A DNA stretch of 64,000 bases from NCBI RefSeq assembly GCF_037094495.1, contig NZ_CP146612.1, forward strand, positions 62,001-126,000, in the 5' to 3' direction. This document shows, piece after piece, positions 15,029 through 24,844 of this stretch. The notes below the pieces were generated by a model. It was not told the origin of the DNA and searched no databases. It worked only from the letters and a program-made list of their open reading frames with translations. Positions within the stretch are counted from its first letter, which is position 1. Each line of letters opens with the position of its first letter. The position numbers were made by a program, and so were the translations under genes. The stretch is from Dehalogenimonas sp. W. Its GTDB lineage: Bacteria; Chloroflexota; Dehalococcoidia; Dehalococcoidales; Dehalococcoidaceae.

Positions 15029-16534
15029 ATGAATAACCGCTCCGGTAAACTGCTGACCAAGTCCAAGTTCATGGCCGGACTGCAATGCCCGCGTTATTTA
15101 TGGTTTTATGTCAACGAGCCGCAACGGCTGCCGCCACCGGATATGGTCACCCAGCATACATTTGACCAGGGTCACGAGGTGGGCGAACTGGCGAAGCAGC
15201 TTTTTCCAGCCGGGATTGATATGGCCGGACTGGGTTTCAGGGAGATGTTAACCAAAACATCGGCCTGCCTCCGGGAACGCAATCCCATCTTTGAAGCCGC
15301 CATCCAGTCAGGTCAGCTATACGCCCGAATAGATATCCTTTCACCGTCGGCGGACGGCACCTGGGACATCGTTGAAGTTAAAAGCGGTACCTCGGTCAAG
15401 GATGAAAACATCGCCGATGTCGCTTTTCAGCGCTATGTCTGTACCCAGTACGGCCTCCGTGTTAATCGCTGCCGGTTGATGTACTTAAACCGGGAATTTA
15501 TTAAACACGGTGAAATTGATCCGGCGGAACTTTTCCTGGATACGAATATCACCGAGGAAGTGGCTGAACTTACCGGCGGCATGGCTGATATGGTTGAAGA
15601 CATGTTGCTGACGATGGCAGGCACACCCCCCGACCCGATCATCAGCCGTGCCTGTAATTCTCCCTATACCTGTCCGCTAAAAAATGAATGCTGGCAGGCA
15701 CTTCCGGAGAATCCGGTGACGGGGTTGTACCGGATCGGCGACAAGATAGACGGACTATTACGACGGGGTATCACGGCCATCACCGAAATCCCGGAGGATT
15801 TTGAATTAAACGACAAACAACAGATACAACAGCATTGTATCCGAGCAGGTCAGCCGCACGTCAATATCAGAGAAATAGCCTCATTTCTGGAGCAGTTGCC
15901 TTATCCCCATTATTATCTGGACTTTGAGACCTTCGCTACCGCTGTTCCCCGGTTTGACGGTACAAGGCCGTACCAGAACATCCCCTTTCAATTCTCACTG
16001 CACATTACCGCCGATGAAAAAAGCCCGCTGGAGCACCATCACTTTTTGTATCAGGGAAACGCTGACCCCCGGCCCGAGTTCGTCAGTGCGCTGCATTCAG
16101 CCATGGGCGAGGGCGGCCGGGTCATTGTCTATAACCAAAGTTTTGAACAAAAAATAATGGAGGAACTGGTGGCGGAATTCCCTGATTACCGGGAATGGGT
16201 GACTGACGTTGTAGCCCGAATGGCCGACCTTATCATCCCCTTTCGGGCATTTCACTATTATCATCCGGCCCAGCAAGGCAGCGCCTCGCTCAAATATGTC
16301 CTACCGGCGCTGACTGGCATCGGTTACGACCGCCTCAATATCAGCAACGGCCAAATCGCCAGTCTGAAATATTTTCAAGCAGCCTTCGGCAACGACACCC
16401 CGGCTGAAGCCAAAACCGCCCTGTTTGAAGACCTTTTGGAGTACTGCGGCCAAGATACGGAAGGCATGGTGCGCATCATTGAGGTACTGCGGGGGTTGGT
16501 GGCCGACTCAAACAGTACTAATGACATGGCTTGA
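15029..16534 (+). CDS. DUF2779 domain protein with predicted nuclease regions
   Basis: 501 aa. The N-terminal half (LTKSKFMAGLQCPRYLWFYV ... WDIVEVKSGTSVKDENIADVAFQRYV) looks like a Cas4/RecB-type PD-(D/E)xK domain with EVKSG, and CxxxC-type cysteines (CNSPYTCPLKNECW) could hold a cluster. The C-terminal half is the DUF2779 region starting YPHYYLDFETFATAVPRFDG, which resembles a DEDD exonuclease opening (D-F-E), with further acidic residues (DLLEYCGQDTEGM). I chose the start from the promoter. The frame is open 19 codons further upstream. Role unknown; DNA processing is inference. No CRISPR locus is nearby. Confidence 0.8.
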   Translation: MNNRSGKLLTKSKFMAGLQCPRYLWFYVNEPQRLPPPDMVTQHTFDQGHEVGELAKQLFPAGIDMAGLGFREMLTKTSACLRERNPIFEAAIQSGQLYARIDILSPSADGTWDIVEVKSGTSVKDENIADVAFQRYVCTQYGLRVNRCRLMYLNREFIKHGEIDPAELFLDTNITEEVAELTGGMADMVEDMLLTMAGTPPDPIISRACNSPYTCPLKNECWQALPENPVTGLYRIGDKIDGLLRRGITAITEIPEDFELNDKQQIQQHCIRAGQPHVNIREIASFLEQLPYPHYYLDFETFATAVPRFDGTRPYQNIPFQFSLHITADEKSPLEHHHFLYQGNADPRPEFVSALHSAMGEGGRVIVYNQSFEQKIMEELVAEFPDYREWVTDVVARMADLIIPFRAFHYYHPAQQGSASLKYVLPALTGIGYDRLNISNGQIASLKYFQAAFGNDTPAEAKTALFEDLLEYCGQDTEGMVRIIEVLRGLVADSNSTNDMA

Positions 16535-16550
16535 ATATACTTAGGTACTA

Positions 16551-16579
16551 TTGACGCCGGTGACATCGGCTGTTACTGT
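16551..16579 (+). promoter_or_regulatory. pilT-like gene promoter
   Basis: TTGACG (16551-16556), 17-nt spacer with TGT, TACTGT (16574-16579). A GGAGG site follows shortly, 8-9 nt before the ATG at 16600. Confidence 0.5.
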
Positions 16580-16599
16580 TAATTCCGGAGGAAAGTACC

Positions 16600-17679
16600 A
16601 TGTCCGTTCCTTTGGAAAAATTACTGGAATTCATCGTCGCCCGCAACGCGACTGATCTGCATCTGACCGTACCCAGCGTGCCGGTGCTGCGCATAGACGG
16701 AGAACTCATCCCCCTACCGGAAATCCCGCCGCTGACGCCGGAAGAATTGGAAACAATCTTTGAACGCATTACCACCGACGACCAGAAAACGGCTTTCGCT
16801 AAACGTCGGGAATTGGATTTCACTTATAGCATGAGCGGCATCGCCCGTTTCCGAGTCAGTGCTATCCGGCAACGAGGTTCCATCAGTCTGGCCATCCGGC
16901 CAATTCCATTCAAAATCCCCTCCATTGACGAGTTTGAACTGCCACAGATCTGTAAATCACTCATTACCAAACCGCGGGGATTAATCCTGATTACCGGAGC
17001 CGCCGGCACCGGTAAATCCACCACCCTGGCGGCCATGATTAACCACCTCAACGAAACAGTCAAGCGTAATATCGTCACCGTTGAAGACCCGATTGAGTTT
17101 TTATTCCCCAACAAACAATGTCTCATCCGTCAGCGCGATCTGGGTGACGATACCATATCCTTCGCCACTGCGCTGGTGCATAATCTGAGACATGACCCGG
17201 ATGTGCTTGTCATCGGTGAAATGCGGGACCTTGATACCATCAGCACCGCGATTACGGCCGCAGAAACCGGGCATCTGGTGATTGCTACCCTGCACACGGT
17301 GGACGCCGCCCAGACCATTGACCGAGTGGTGGACGTATTTCCGCCGGAACAACAGCGCCAGATACGCTACCAGGTGTCCCAGGTTCTTTTGGCGGTACTA
17401 TCCCAGAAACTGCTCCATCGCCTCACCGGTGGGCGTATCGCCGCATTTGAAATAATGTTAAACAACCCAGTGGTATCGCGGCTGATCCGGGATGAAAAGG
17501 TTTTTGACCTGCAATCCAATATTGAGGTCAGCACCAAGGATGGCATGCGGACAATGGATCAGGCTTTAGCCAGCCTAATTCGCCATAACGTCATCAGCCG
17601 AGATGAAGGCATTCTTCACGCCACCAGTCCGGCCAGACTGCAGCAACTACTATTGCCGGATTATGACCCTCATCGTTAA
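16600..17679 (+). CDS. PilT-like type IV pilus retraction ATPase
   Basis: 359 aa hexameric secretion ATPase of the PilT branch. An N-terminal NATDLHLTVPSVPVLRIDGEL domain is followed by Walker A GAAGTGKSTT (about 133-142), an Asp box TVEDPIEFLF, Walker B VLVIGEMRDLDTI and the His box TGHLVIATLHTVDAAQTIDRVVDVF. The C-terminal PilT AIREG motif is not obvious. It stands alone: no pilin, pilB, pilC or pilD gene occurs in the window. PilT proteins power pilus retraction and DNA uptake; here it could serve a pilus coded elsewhere. Confidence 0.88.
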   Translation: MSVPLEKLLEFIVARNATDLHLTVPSVPVLRIDGELIPLPEIPPLTPEELETIFERITTDDQKTAFAKRRELDFTYSMSGIARFRVSAIRQRGSISLAIRPIPFKIPSIDEFELPQICKSLITKPRGLILITGAAGTGKSTTLAAMINHLNETVKRNIVTVEDPIEFLFPNKQCLIRQRDLGDDTISFATALVHNLRHDPDVLVIGEMRDLDTISTAITAAETGHLVIATLHTVDAAQTIDRVVDVFPPEQQRQIRYQVSQVLLAVLSQKLLHRLTGGRIAAFEIMLNNPVVSRLIRDEKVFDLQSNIEVSTKDGMRTMDQALASLIRHNVISRDEGILHATSPARLQQLLLPDYDPHR

Positions 17680-17690
17680 GATGTGAATTT

Positions 17691-18476
17691 TCAGCCAACC
17701 AGCCGGCGATTTTCTCGGAAACGGGGGGCGGAGGTCTTTTCTTCCCCGTATGCAAACAGACTCTCAAATCCGGCCAAAATTCGGTCCATGATAATAGCCA
17801 AAAAGGCCGCCGGAATAACTCCCTGAAGAATATAGGCGACATTATCCTGGGCCAAGCCGGCGACCACCGGCATCCCCAGGCCGCCGGCACCGATCACGGC
17901 CCCAATCATTGCGGTGCCGATATTAATGATAACCGAAATGCGTATGCCCGTCAGGATTACCCGCGCCGACAGTGGTAATTCAACGCGAAACAACGTTTGT
18001 CCCCGGTTCATCCCCAGCCCCCGGGCGGCATCAACAGCGGCAAATGGAACCGCTTGAATACCGGCAATGGTATTACGGACCACCGGCAGCAGGCCGTATA
18101 GAAAAAGAGCCAATACGGTTGGCTTTAAGCCAAACCCCAGCACCGGTACCGCCAGAGCCAGGACGGCCACGGGTGGAAAGGTCTGACCGATGGACACCAG
18201 GTTATTGACAATCGGCTGAAAGCTGAGCCCGGAACGACGGGTAACCCAGATACCCAGCGGTAACCCGATAACCATGGTCAAACCGCTGGATAAAGCTACC
18301 AACCGCAAGTGTTCCAGTGTTAACTGCCACAGCGAAGTTCGAGTATAAAGCACCTGCCTTTCATCCGGAAACAGGTACTCTAAGCCGGCGGACCACCATT
18401 GCGGGTTGGCGATTATGACTAAAAATACAATCACCCCGGCGGTGATAATCAGCCATCCCCGGAGGCGATTGTTCAA
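17691..18476 (-). CDS. osmoprotectant ABC transporter permease
   Basis: 261 aa permease of the OpuC/YehW type. About six helices and the binding-protein-dependent transport loop AARGLGMNRGQTLFRVELPLSARVILTG (about 168-195). It is the last gene of a minus-strand set: binding protein, permease, ATPase, permease. Its start overlaps the ATPase stop by four bases. With the other permease it should form the channel for glycine betaine, choline, carnitine or a similar compatible solute; the solute is not determinable. Confidence 0.88.
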   Translation of the reverse strand: MNNRLRGWLIITAGVIVFLVIIANPQWWSAGLEYLFPDERQVLYTRTSLWQLTLEHLRLVALSSGLTMVIGLPLGIWVTRRSGLSFQPIVNNLVSIGQTFPPVAVLALAVPVLGFGLKPTVLALFLYGLLPVVRNTIAGIQAVPFAAVDAARGLGMNRGQTLFRVELPLSARVILTGIRISVIINIGTAMIGAVIGAGGLGMPVVAGLAQDNVAYILQGVIPAAFLAIIMDRILAGFESLFAYGEEKTSAPRFRENRRLVG

Positions 18477-19576
18477 CCCTCGCCCTCCGCGGTAGCCTTT
18501 TCAATATCGCTCATACGGATTTCACCCAGTAACCGGTTGCCGCGGTCAATGACCGGCATGTTTTTAATCCCCTGACTGAGCATCCGGGATAAAACTTCTT
18601 TAAAGGACGCATTCTCCCCAACCGCCAGGTCATCCGGAGCCACCCTTTCCACGACCTCGGCGGGCGTGACGCCCGGTTTGATCATCGTCCGATCCAGCCA
18701 ACCCAGCAACTGGCCGTCTGTGCCGGTAACCCACACCCAGCGGCAGGTACGGCACGCCTCGGCTGTTTCTGCCGCCGAGGCGGTAATGGCTACCGAAGGC
18801 GCCGGATGAATAAACGGTAAAATGTTGATGCGGGACAGCCGCTTCAGCGCTCGATCAGACCCCACAAAATCATGAACAAACTTATCCGCCGGGTGGCGTA
18901 GCACGTTTTCAGGGGTATCGTACTGTACCAATTTACCGGCGCGCATGATGGCAATGCGGTCGGCCAGCCGAATAGCCTCATCAAGGTCATGCGTAACTAA
19001 AATAACCGACTTTTTAAGCTGCCGCTGGATATCTAAAAATTGGTTCTGTAACCGTTCTCTGGTTAAAGTGTCAACCGCTCCGAAAGGTTCATCCATTAAT
19101 AGTATCGGCGGATCAGCCGCTAGTGCCCGGGCCACTCCCACCCTTTGGGCTTCTCCGCCGGACAACTGGTGTGGGTATTTGGTGGCGTGGGTCTCAGCAT
19201 TAAGCCCAACCAGCTTTAGAAGTTCCTTAACCCGAGCGCCGATCCGCCCCTTATCCCAACCCAGCAACTCCGGCACCACCGCGATATTACCGGCCACCGT
19301 CATATGTGGAAAAAGCCCAACACTTTGGATGGCGTACCCGATGGAACGGCGCAGTTCTGCGGGACGCCGGTCGCTGATGTCATGCCCATCAATCAAAATC
19401 CGGCCGGAAGTCGGCTCAATCAACCGGTTGATCATCCGTAAAGTGGTGGTTTTACCGCAGCCCGAAGGCCCGATAATAACGGCGACTTCGCCGTCGCCCA
19501 CCGTGAGGGACAAACCGTTAACGGCCGGGGCAGCTGTCTGCGGATAGGTTTTGGTGAGTTCTTTCAGTTCAATCAT
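18473..19576 (-). CDS. osmoprotectant ABC transporter ATPase with CBS domains
   Basis: 367 aa. Walker A GPSGCGKTTTLRM (about 36-48), signature LSGGEAQRVGVARAL, Walker B ILLMDEPFGAVD and switch His (VTHDLDEA) are all intact. The C-terminal ~110 residues (DLAVGENASFKEVLSRMLSQGIKNMPVIDRGNRLLGEI) form CBS-like repeats, which sense ionic strength or ligands in OpuA-type transporters. It overlaps both neighbouring permease genes by four bases, so the three are translationally coupled. Confidence 0.92.
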   Translation of the reverse strand: MIELKELTKTYPQTAAPAVNGLSLTVGDGEVAVIIGPSGCGKTTTLRMINRLIEPTSGRILIDGHDISDRRPAELRRSIGYAIQSVGLFPHMTVAGNIAVVPELLGWDKGRIGARVKELLKLVGLNAETHATKYPHQLSGGEAQRVGVARALAADPPILLMDEPFGAVDTLTRERLQNQFLDIQRQLKKSVILVTHDLDEAIRLADRIAIMRAGKLVQYDTPENVLRHPADKFVHDFVGSDRALKRLSRINILPFIHPAPSVAITASAAETAEACRTCRWVWVTGTDGQLLGWLDRTMIKPGVTPAEVVERVAPDDLAVGENASFKEVLSRMLSQGIKNMPVIDRGNRLLGEIRMSDIEKATAEGEG

Positions 19577-20766
19577 GAATTGCTCCGCTTTAGTCCCCGG
19601 GGCGAGCCAAAACTTACAGCCAAACGCATCAGGCCGTCCACGATGACAGCCATGAATATAATCGGCAATGTCCCAAGCAGTATCATGTCCGGAGCCGCCT
19701 GGCCCAGCCCTTGAAATATGAACCAGCCCAACCCGCCGGCTCCGATGAGGGCGGCCACCGCGGTCAGACCCACTGCCTGTACCGAGGCAATGCTGATGCC
19801 CTCCAGAACCAGCGGTGCAGCCAGCGGTATTTCAATACGCCGAAAAAGCTGACCGCGATTCATCCCCATGCCGGCACCGGCATCCATGACTGCGGGGTCA
19901 ATCTGCTTCAAACCAAGAAAGGTATTCCGTACGATCGGTAATAACGCGTAGATAAATAAAGCGATAATCGCCGGGGCTGCGCCGATACCCCGGATTCCAA
20001 GTTCCCGCAAAAATGGAAATTGAAAAGACAAAAAGGATAAAGGCGCAATCATCAATCCGAAAAGTGCCAGACTGGGAACGGTTTGCGTGATATTGGTAAC
20101 GGCGAAAATATATTTTTCTGTCCGGCGGCGGCGCGCTGCCCAGATACCCAGACCGACTCCGGCCAGCGCGGCAGCGGCCACGCTGGCCCCGGCTAGAACC
20201 AGGTGGCGAATAAGTTCCTGCCCGAAACGTTCATGGTTGGCGGCGTACTCCCGCATCACCGACAGGTCATCAAAGGCACCCCCGGCCAGCATCAGAATCA
20301 AAACTAAACTACCAGACAAAGCCACGGCCAGCTGCCGCCAGCGCCGTCCGCTTAAATTTCTGTAAGCTGTAAAAACAACAAAATAAACCGCCAGCAGCGT
20401 CAGCCATACGCCACCGCCCAGGGCTACCCGGGTAGAAGGCCCGGCACCGTCCAGTAACCCGGCAGCTGCAGATGAGATAAACAGCCCGGTTAGAATCAGT
20501 ATCAAATTAGCCGTCAAGCCCAGCAAGGGATAGGTAAACCGCCATTGCCTGAAAAAAGAAAGCAACAAACAGGCCAGCCAGAGAATAAGCAATATCAAAA
20601 AAGCACCGCTACCGGCGGCGGAGGCCACGCTGAAATACTCACCTTCGGCCAGCCTGTTTGCTTTCAATGTGAACCAGCCGGCGGATAGTGAGGCGATACC
20701 AAACACGGAGCCGACAACGGCGACGCTGTCGGCTCCTGTATTTATGTGGGGCAACCTGAATTTCAC
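19573..20766 (-). CDS. osmoprotectant ABC transporter permease with extra N-terminal membrane region
   Basis: 397 aa. The C-terminal ~220 residues are a normal OpuC-like permease with the loop DAGAGMGMNRGQLFRRIEIPLAAPLVLEG. The N-terminal ~170 residues add about four predicted helices (residues 15-35, 50-70, 78-100, 120-140) not present in the 261 aa partner permease. They may act in sensing or in docking the lipoprotein. Second gene of the operon, 18 nt after the binding protein. Confidence 0.85.
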   Translation of the reverse strand: MKFRLPHINTGADSVAVVGSVFGIASLSAGWFTLKANRLAEGEYFSVASAAGSGAFLILLILWLACLLLSFFRQWRFTYPLLGLTANLILILTGLFISSAAAGLLDGAGPSTRVALGGGVWLTLLAVYFVVFTAYRNLSGRRWRQLAVALSGSLVLILMLAGGAFDDLSVMREYAANHERFGQELIRHLVLAGASVAAAALAGVGLGIWAARRRRTEKYIFAVTNITQTVPSLALFGLMIAPLSFLSFQFPFLRELGIRGIGAAPAIIALFIYALLPIVRNTFLGLKQIDPAVMDAGAGMGMNRGQLFRRIEIPLAAPLVLEGISIASVQAVGLTAVAALIGAGGLGWFIFQGLGQAAPDMILLGTLPIIFMAVIVDGLMRLAVSFGSPRGLKRSNS

Positions 20767-20784
20767 AGGCTCTCCTGAATTGTT

Positions 20785-21729
20785 CTAGTCTATAAACCCT
20801 TTGGACTGCAGATAATCCCGGGCAACCACAGCGGCTGATTGCCCGTCAACGACTATTTTACCATTAAGCGTCTGTAAAGTTACCAGATCCAATGATGCAA
20901 AAACCGGATTCAATATCTGAGCAATCTCAGGGTACTGCGTCAACACTTCAGCGCGCACCAGTGGTGCCGGTGCGTAAATCGGTTGAACCCCCAGCGTATC
21001 TTCAAGAACGATGAGGTTGAAGGCATCCAGACTGCCGTCGGTGCCGTAGGCCATGGCGGCATTAACACCATCGGTGCCCTGAGCTGCGGCTTGTTCCGTC
21101 TGTGCGGTATCACCGCTGCCGACAATTATCAGTTGACCGGACGTCAGAGTAAAACCGTAGGCTGCTTCAAAAGCCGGCATGGCGACTTCACTGTCAAAAA
21201 ACTCGGCAGAACCGGCAATCTTGAAATTGCCGCCGCCGTTGATATAATCAGCCAGGTCTTCCAGTGTTGCCAGACTATTGGCGTCAGCCAGAACCTGAGT
21301 AACCGCAATTGCCCAGGTGTTGTTAGCCGGAGCCGGGGTCAGCCATTCAATACCGTTGGCCGCATTATCCAGTTCCTTGACCCGGAGATAACCCTGTTGG
21401 GCGTCATTCCACACTGATGAGGCGGTTTCGTCAAAGAAAAACGCGCCGTTGCCGGTGTAGTCCGGATAAATATCAATTTCACCCGAGATGATGGCGCTAC
21501 GCACCACCGAAGTAGTCCCGGTGCCGGTTTTGTCGGTAACCTCAAAGCCGTTGTCCCGTAGTAACAGAACTATCATCTGCCCCAGCAGGCCGCCTTCGGT
21601 GTCAATCTTGGAACCGACGGTAACGGATTTTACGATCGGTTCTTCTTCTGCCGGCTCGTTACTGCATCCGACCACCGCGCCCGACACGATCATTAGACCT
21701 GCCAGTAAAACCAGAAGTTTTTTCTTCAT
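20785..21729 (-). CDS. osmoprotectant ABC transporter substrate-binding lipoprotein
   Basis: 314 aa OpuAC/OsmF-type binding protein. The signal peptide MKKKLLVLLAGLMIVSG ends in lipobox GAVVGC. VTVGSKIDTEGGLLGQMIVLLLRDNGFEV is the typical first lobe, with later DIYPDYTGNG and MAYGTDGSLDAFNLIVLED segments. I chose the ATG at 21729 because AGGAGG lies 5 nt upstream and the signal peptide starts there; the open frame continues 19 codons further. First gene of the transporter operon. Confidence 0.9.
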   Translation of the reverse strand: MKKKLLVLLAGLMIVSGAVVGCSNEPAEEEPIVKSVTVGSKIDTEGGLLGQMIVLLLRDNGFEVTDKTGTGTTSVVRSAIISGEIDIYPDYTGNGAFFFDETASSVWNDAQQGYLRVKELDNAANGIEWLTPAPANNTWAIAVTQVLADANSLATLEDLADYINGGGNFKIAGSAEFFDSEVAMPAFEAAYGFTLTSGQLIIVGSGDTAQTEQAAAQGTDGVNAAMAYGTDGSLDAFNLIVLEDTLGVQPIYAPAPLVRAEVLTQYPEIAQILNPVFASLDLVTLQTLNGKIVVDGQSAAVVARDYLQSKGFID

Positions 21730-21847
21730 GGTTCCTCCTAAATAAAATCCAATGGGGCAAACACCAGTTTTTTCAATATATGGCAATATAGGAAATATGT
21801 CAATTTTAAGCGAACTAATCGTGTTTCAACCAGCCCCCAAATAATAC

Positions 21848-21876
21848 TTGTTTTAGATTAAAACGAATGTTATACT
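21848..21876 (+). promoter_or_regulatory. pyr operon promoter
   Basis: TTGTTT (21848-21853), 17-nt spacer ending TGT, TATACT (21871-21876). The expected start near 21883 gives a ~109 nt leader. Confidence 0.65.
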
Positions 21877-21900
21877 TGAGGTAATTAAGTAGATCCCACA

Positions 21901-21990
21901 CCTTTAATAAACAGTCCTGTGAGGCTGGCAAGGGAATCGGGAAGCGTGTTATTACGCCTCTTGCCGGCAAAGGTTGGCGAGAGGTTTTTT
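21901..21990 (+). promoter_or_regulatory. PyrR-type RNA attenuator in the pyr leader
   Basis: The leader carries a PyrR binding-loop sequence, AGTCCTGTGAGGCTGGCAAGG (21913-21933, split here: AGTCC, TGTGA, GGCT, GGCAAGG). GCTGGCAAG (21924-21932) can pair with CTTGCCGGC (21960-21968) as an antiterminator. CCTCTTGCC (21957-21965) can instead pair with GGCGAGAGG (21976-21984), followed by six T's, as a terminator. The two helices exclude each other. The terminator stem also covers the purine-rich stretch 7 nt before the pyrR ATG, so translation could be affected too. PyrR with bound UMP would favour termination, as known for Bacillus. Confidence 0.8.
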
Positions 21991-21991
21991 A

Positions 21992-22537
21992 ATGCCCGCA
22001 AAAACGGTAATGAATCCGGAAGACATCCGGCGGACGCTGTCCCGCATCGCCCATGAAATCACCGAGCGCAATAAGGATACCTCAGCTCTGGTACTGGTAG
22101 GGATGCAAACCCGCGGTGTCCCCCTGGCTAACCGGCTGGCAGCCTTGATTCAAGGTTTTGAAGGCGTTCAAGTACCAGTTGGGGCGCTGGATTTCAGCCT
22201 CTACCGGGATGACCTTAACCGGCGTAATTTCAATCCGCAGGTCAAATCAACTGACATTCCGGTCAGTATTGACGACAAGATTATCATTCTGGTTGATGAC
22301 GTGCTTTATACCGGGCGTTCCACCCGTGCCGCCATGGACGCTCTGATAGACTACGGCCGACCGCGAGTGATTCAACTGGCAGTGCTGATTGACCGCGGTC
22401 ATCGGGAACTGCCGATTCGGGCTGATTATGTCGGAAAGAATATACCCTCCGCCGCCACCGAGGATATCAAGGTGAAGCTGGCAGAAACTGACGATACAGA
22501 CGAAGTCATCATTGCCTCAGAGGAGGTGACGCCTTGA
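21992..22537 (+). CDS. pyrR: bifunctional pyr operon attenuator / uracil phosphoribosyltransferase
   Basis: 181 aa. The PRPP motif [14 protein letters not shown] and the [13 protein letters not shown] and [13 protein letters not shown] segments are typical of PyrR. It binds the leader RNA when UMP is high and can also salvage uracil. The ATG at 21992 directly follows the terminator T-run; an upstream in-frame TTG at 21974 lies inside the terminator stem and is not used. It is the first gene of the pyrimidine operon and its own leader carries the matching binding loop. Confidence 0.94.
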   Translation: MPAKTVMNPEDIRRTLSRIAHEITERNKDTSALVLVGMQTRGVPLANRLAALIQGFEGVQVPVGALDFSLYRDDLNRRNFNPQVKSTDIPVSIDDKIIILVDDVLYTGRSTRAAMDALIDYGRPRVIQLAVLIDRGHRELPIRADYVGKNIPSAATEDIKVKLAETDDTDEVIIASEEVTP

Positions 22538-23511
22538 CCGTCTCTGAAACTCCGGTTCCGAATACCACCGGCTGGCACCGCCGGCACCTGCTGGACGTGG
22601 ACGATTTTACTGTCAGTGAATTCCAGATGGTTTTTCAAACCGCTGATGCCATGCGCGACGTTCTGGCCCGGCCGATCAAGAAGGTTCCGGCACTGCGCGG
22701 CCAGACCGTGGTCAATATGTTCTACGAGAACTCCACCCGGACCCGCGCTTCATTTGAAATTGCCGCCAAGAACCTGTCTGCTGACGTGCTGAACATCACC
22801 GCCTCGGCCTCCAGCGTTACCAAGGGCGAGAGTCTGATTGATACACTGAAAACGCTGGAAGCTCTGGGCGGCAACATCATTGTCATGCGCCATCAGTTGT
22901 CGGGAGCACCCAGCCTGGCCGCTCGTTACAGTCAGGCCGGCATCATCAACGCCGGCGACGGCTGGCACGCCCACCCGACACAGGCTCTGCTTGACCTGTA
23001 CACCATAAGGCAGCACAAGGGAGAGTTTAGCGGCTTGAAGGCAGTCATCGTCGGCGATGTCCGCCACAGCCGGGTGGCCCACTCCAATATCTGGGGTATG
23101 ACCCGGCTGGGTATGGAAGTTACGCTATGCGGACCGGCCACCCTGATGCCGTATGGCCTTGACGGGGAAACCGGAGAGTACCCCGGCGTAACCGTGGAAG
23201 CCGACATAGACCGGGCGCTTGAAGGTGCCGACGTGGTCATGACGCTGCGCCTGCAGCGGGAGCGCCAGCAAAGCGGTTTGCTGCCTTCGGTCAGGGAATA
23301 CATCCGGCGTTTCCAGGTGACCTCGGGCAGACTCCAGCGGGCGAAGGGTAACGTACTGCTGATGCACCCCGGCCCGGTGAATGAAGACGTTGAACTAACC
23401 GCTGAAGCCGCCTGCGGCAGGCAATCAGTGATTGACGAGCAGGTAGCCAACGGCGTAGCGGTGCGCATGGCCATATTGTACCTACTGAGTGGAAGACAGG
23501 GCGAGTTATGA
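22534..23511 (+). CDS. pyrB: aspartate carbamoyltransferase catalytic subunit
   Basis: Condenses carbamoyl phosphate with aspartate, the committed step of UMP synthesis. 325 aa with the carbamoyl-phosphate motif [38 protein letters not shown] and [15 protein letters not shown] start overlapping the pyrR stop by four bases. No regulatory pyrI subunit is present in the operon, so it is likely a simple trimeric enzyme. Confidence 0.96.
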   Translation: MTVSETPVPNTTGWHRRHLLDVDDFTVSEFQMVFQTADAMRDVLARPIKKVPALRGQTVVNMFYENSTRTRASFEIAAKNLSADVLNITASASSVTKGESLIDTLKTLEALGGNIIVMRHQLSGAPSLAARYSQAGIINAGDGWHAHPTQALLDLYTIRQHKGEFSGLKAVIVGDVRHSRVAHSNIWGMTRLGMEVTLCGPATLMPYGLDGETGEYPGVTVEADIDRALEGADVVMTLRLQRERQQSGLLPSVREYIRRFQVTSGRLQRAKGNVLLMHPGPVNEDVELTAEAACGRQSVIDEQVANGVAVRMAILYLLSGRQGEL

Positions 23512-24797
23512 AAAATATTCTAATTACAAACGGCCGGTTGATAGACCCTGCCCTGGGTATTGACGGCAAACTGGATGTCGCACTGGCCGGTGGCAAAGTC
23601 GTCTGGACCGGCAACGGCCACCCACCGGAAGGACAATGGGAAATCATTGAGGCTGAAGGCAAAATTGTCGCCCCCGGCTTCATTGACCTGCACTGCCATT
23701 TGCGACAGCCCGGCTCTGAACATAAGGAAACCATCGCAACTGGAACTCAGGCAGCCGCTCGCGGCGGTTTTACCACCGTCTGTGCCATGCCGAATACCGA
23801 CCCGCCGATTGATAATCAGGTAGCAACCGCCTTCATCCTGAACACAACGGCCGCAGAAGGTGCGGTAAGGGTGCTGCCGATAGGCTGTATCAGCCGAGGC
23901 CGCCGGGGTGAGCAGTTGGCGGAATTGGGCGAGATGGCGGAGTTCGGGGTCATCGGCTTTTCCGACGACGGCTCCAGCGTCCCCTCAGCCCGGCTGCTGA
24001 AGCAGGCCATGGAATACGCCTCTACCCTGGGGCTGCCGGTGCTGGAACACTGCGAAGAAATGAGTCTGGCAGAAGGCGGGCAGGTCAACGAAGGCATTAT
24101 CGCCACGCGGCTGGGGTTAGCGGGCATCCCGAATGCCGCGGAGGATATCATCGTCGCCCGAGATATTGCCCTCGCCCGGCTCACCGGTGCCCGGCTGCAC
24201 CTGTGCCATATCAGTACCCGGGGCGCGGTATCGCTTATCCGTCAGGCTAAAGCTGAGGGGATAAGGGTGTCGGCGGAGGTTACGCCACACCACCTGACGC
24301 TGACCGAGGCGCGTTGCCTGAATTATGAAACCAACGCCAAGGTTAACCCGCCGCTCCGGACCAGCGCAGACGTGGAAGCCTTAATTGCAGGATTGATTGA
24401 CGGCACCATAGACGCCGTGGCTACCGACCACGCCCCCCATACCGATAATGACAAATGCTGCGAATTCAATCTGGCGCCGTTCGGCATTTCCGGCCTGGAG
24501 ACGGCCTTCGGCAGCCTGATGAAACTGGTTCATACGGGCCGAGTACCGCTGGAATTGATTATTGAAAAGCTGACGGCCGCACCAGCCCGCATCATCGGTG
24601 GTCTTCACGGCATAACCGGTTCCTTGAAGCCGGGGGACCCGGCCGATGTGGTCATTCTGGACCCTAATGCCGAATGGACAGTGGATATCAGCGTATTTGT
24701 CTCCAAAGGCCGGAACACTCCGCTGGCCGGCGAACAACTCAAGGGTCAGGTTGCCTTGACCATCTATGGCGGCAAGATTATTTATCAAGCTGATTGA
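23508..24797 (+). CDS. pyrC: dihydroorotase
   Basis: 429 aa class I dihydroorotase closing carbamoyl aspartate to dihydroorotate. The metal ligands are visible: HCHLRQPG (HxH), the later His in VLEHCEE and [10 protein letters not shown], and the Asp in VATDHAPHT. It overlaps pyrB by ATGA. Class I enzymes often associate with the PyrB trimer, which fits the tight coupling. Confidence 0.95.
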   Translation: MKNILITNGRLIDPALGIDGKLDVALAGGKVVWTGNGHPPEGQWEIIEAEGKIVAPGFIDLHCHLRQPGSEHKETIATGTQAAARGGFTTVCAMPNTDPPIDNQVATAFILNTTAAEGAVRVLPIGCISRGRRGEQLAELGEMAEFGVIGFSDDGSSVPSARLLKQAMEYASTLGLPVLEHCEEMSLAEGGQVNEGIIATRLGLAGIPNAAEDIIVARDIALARLTGARLHLCHISTRGAVSLIRQAKAEGIRVSAEVTPHHLTLTEARCLNYETNAKVNPPLRTSADVEALIAGLIDGTIDAVATDHAPHTDNDKCCEFNLAPFGISGLETAFGSLMKLVHTGRVPLELIIEKLTAAPARIIGGLHGITGSLKPGDPADVVILDPNAEWTVDISVFVSKGRNTPLAGEQLKGQVALTIYGGKIIYQAD

Positions 24798-24844
24798 AAT
24801 ATGCAACGGAGAGGATCGGCTTCGGCCGGAACGAAAGGACAAGG

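Noticed and set aside
15029-16534. DUF2779/Cas4-like protein as part of a defence island
   Set aside because: No cas, restriction, toxin or other defence genes lie around it; neighbours are cbiZ and pilT.
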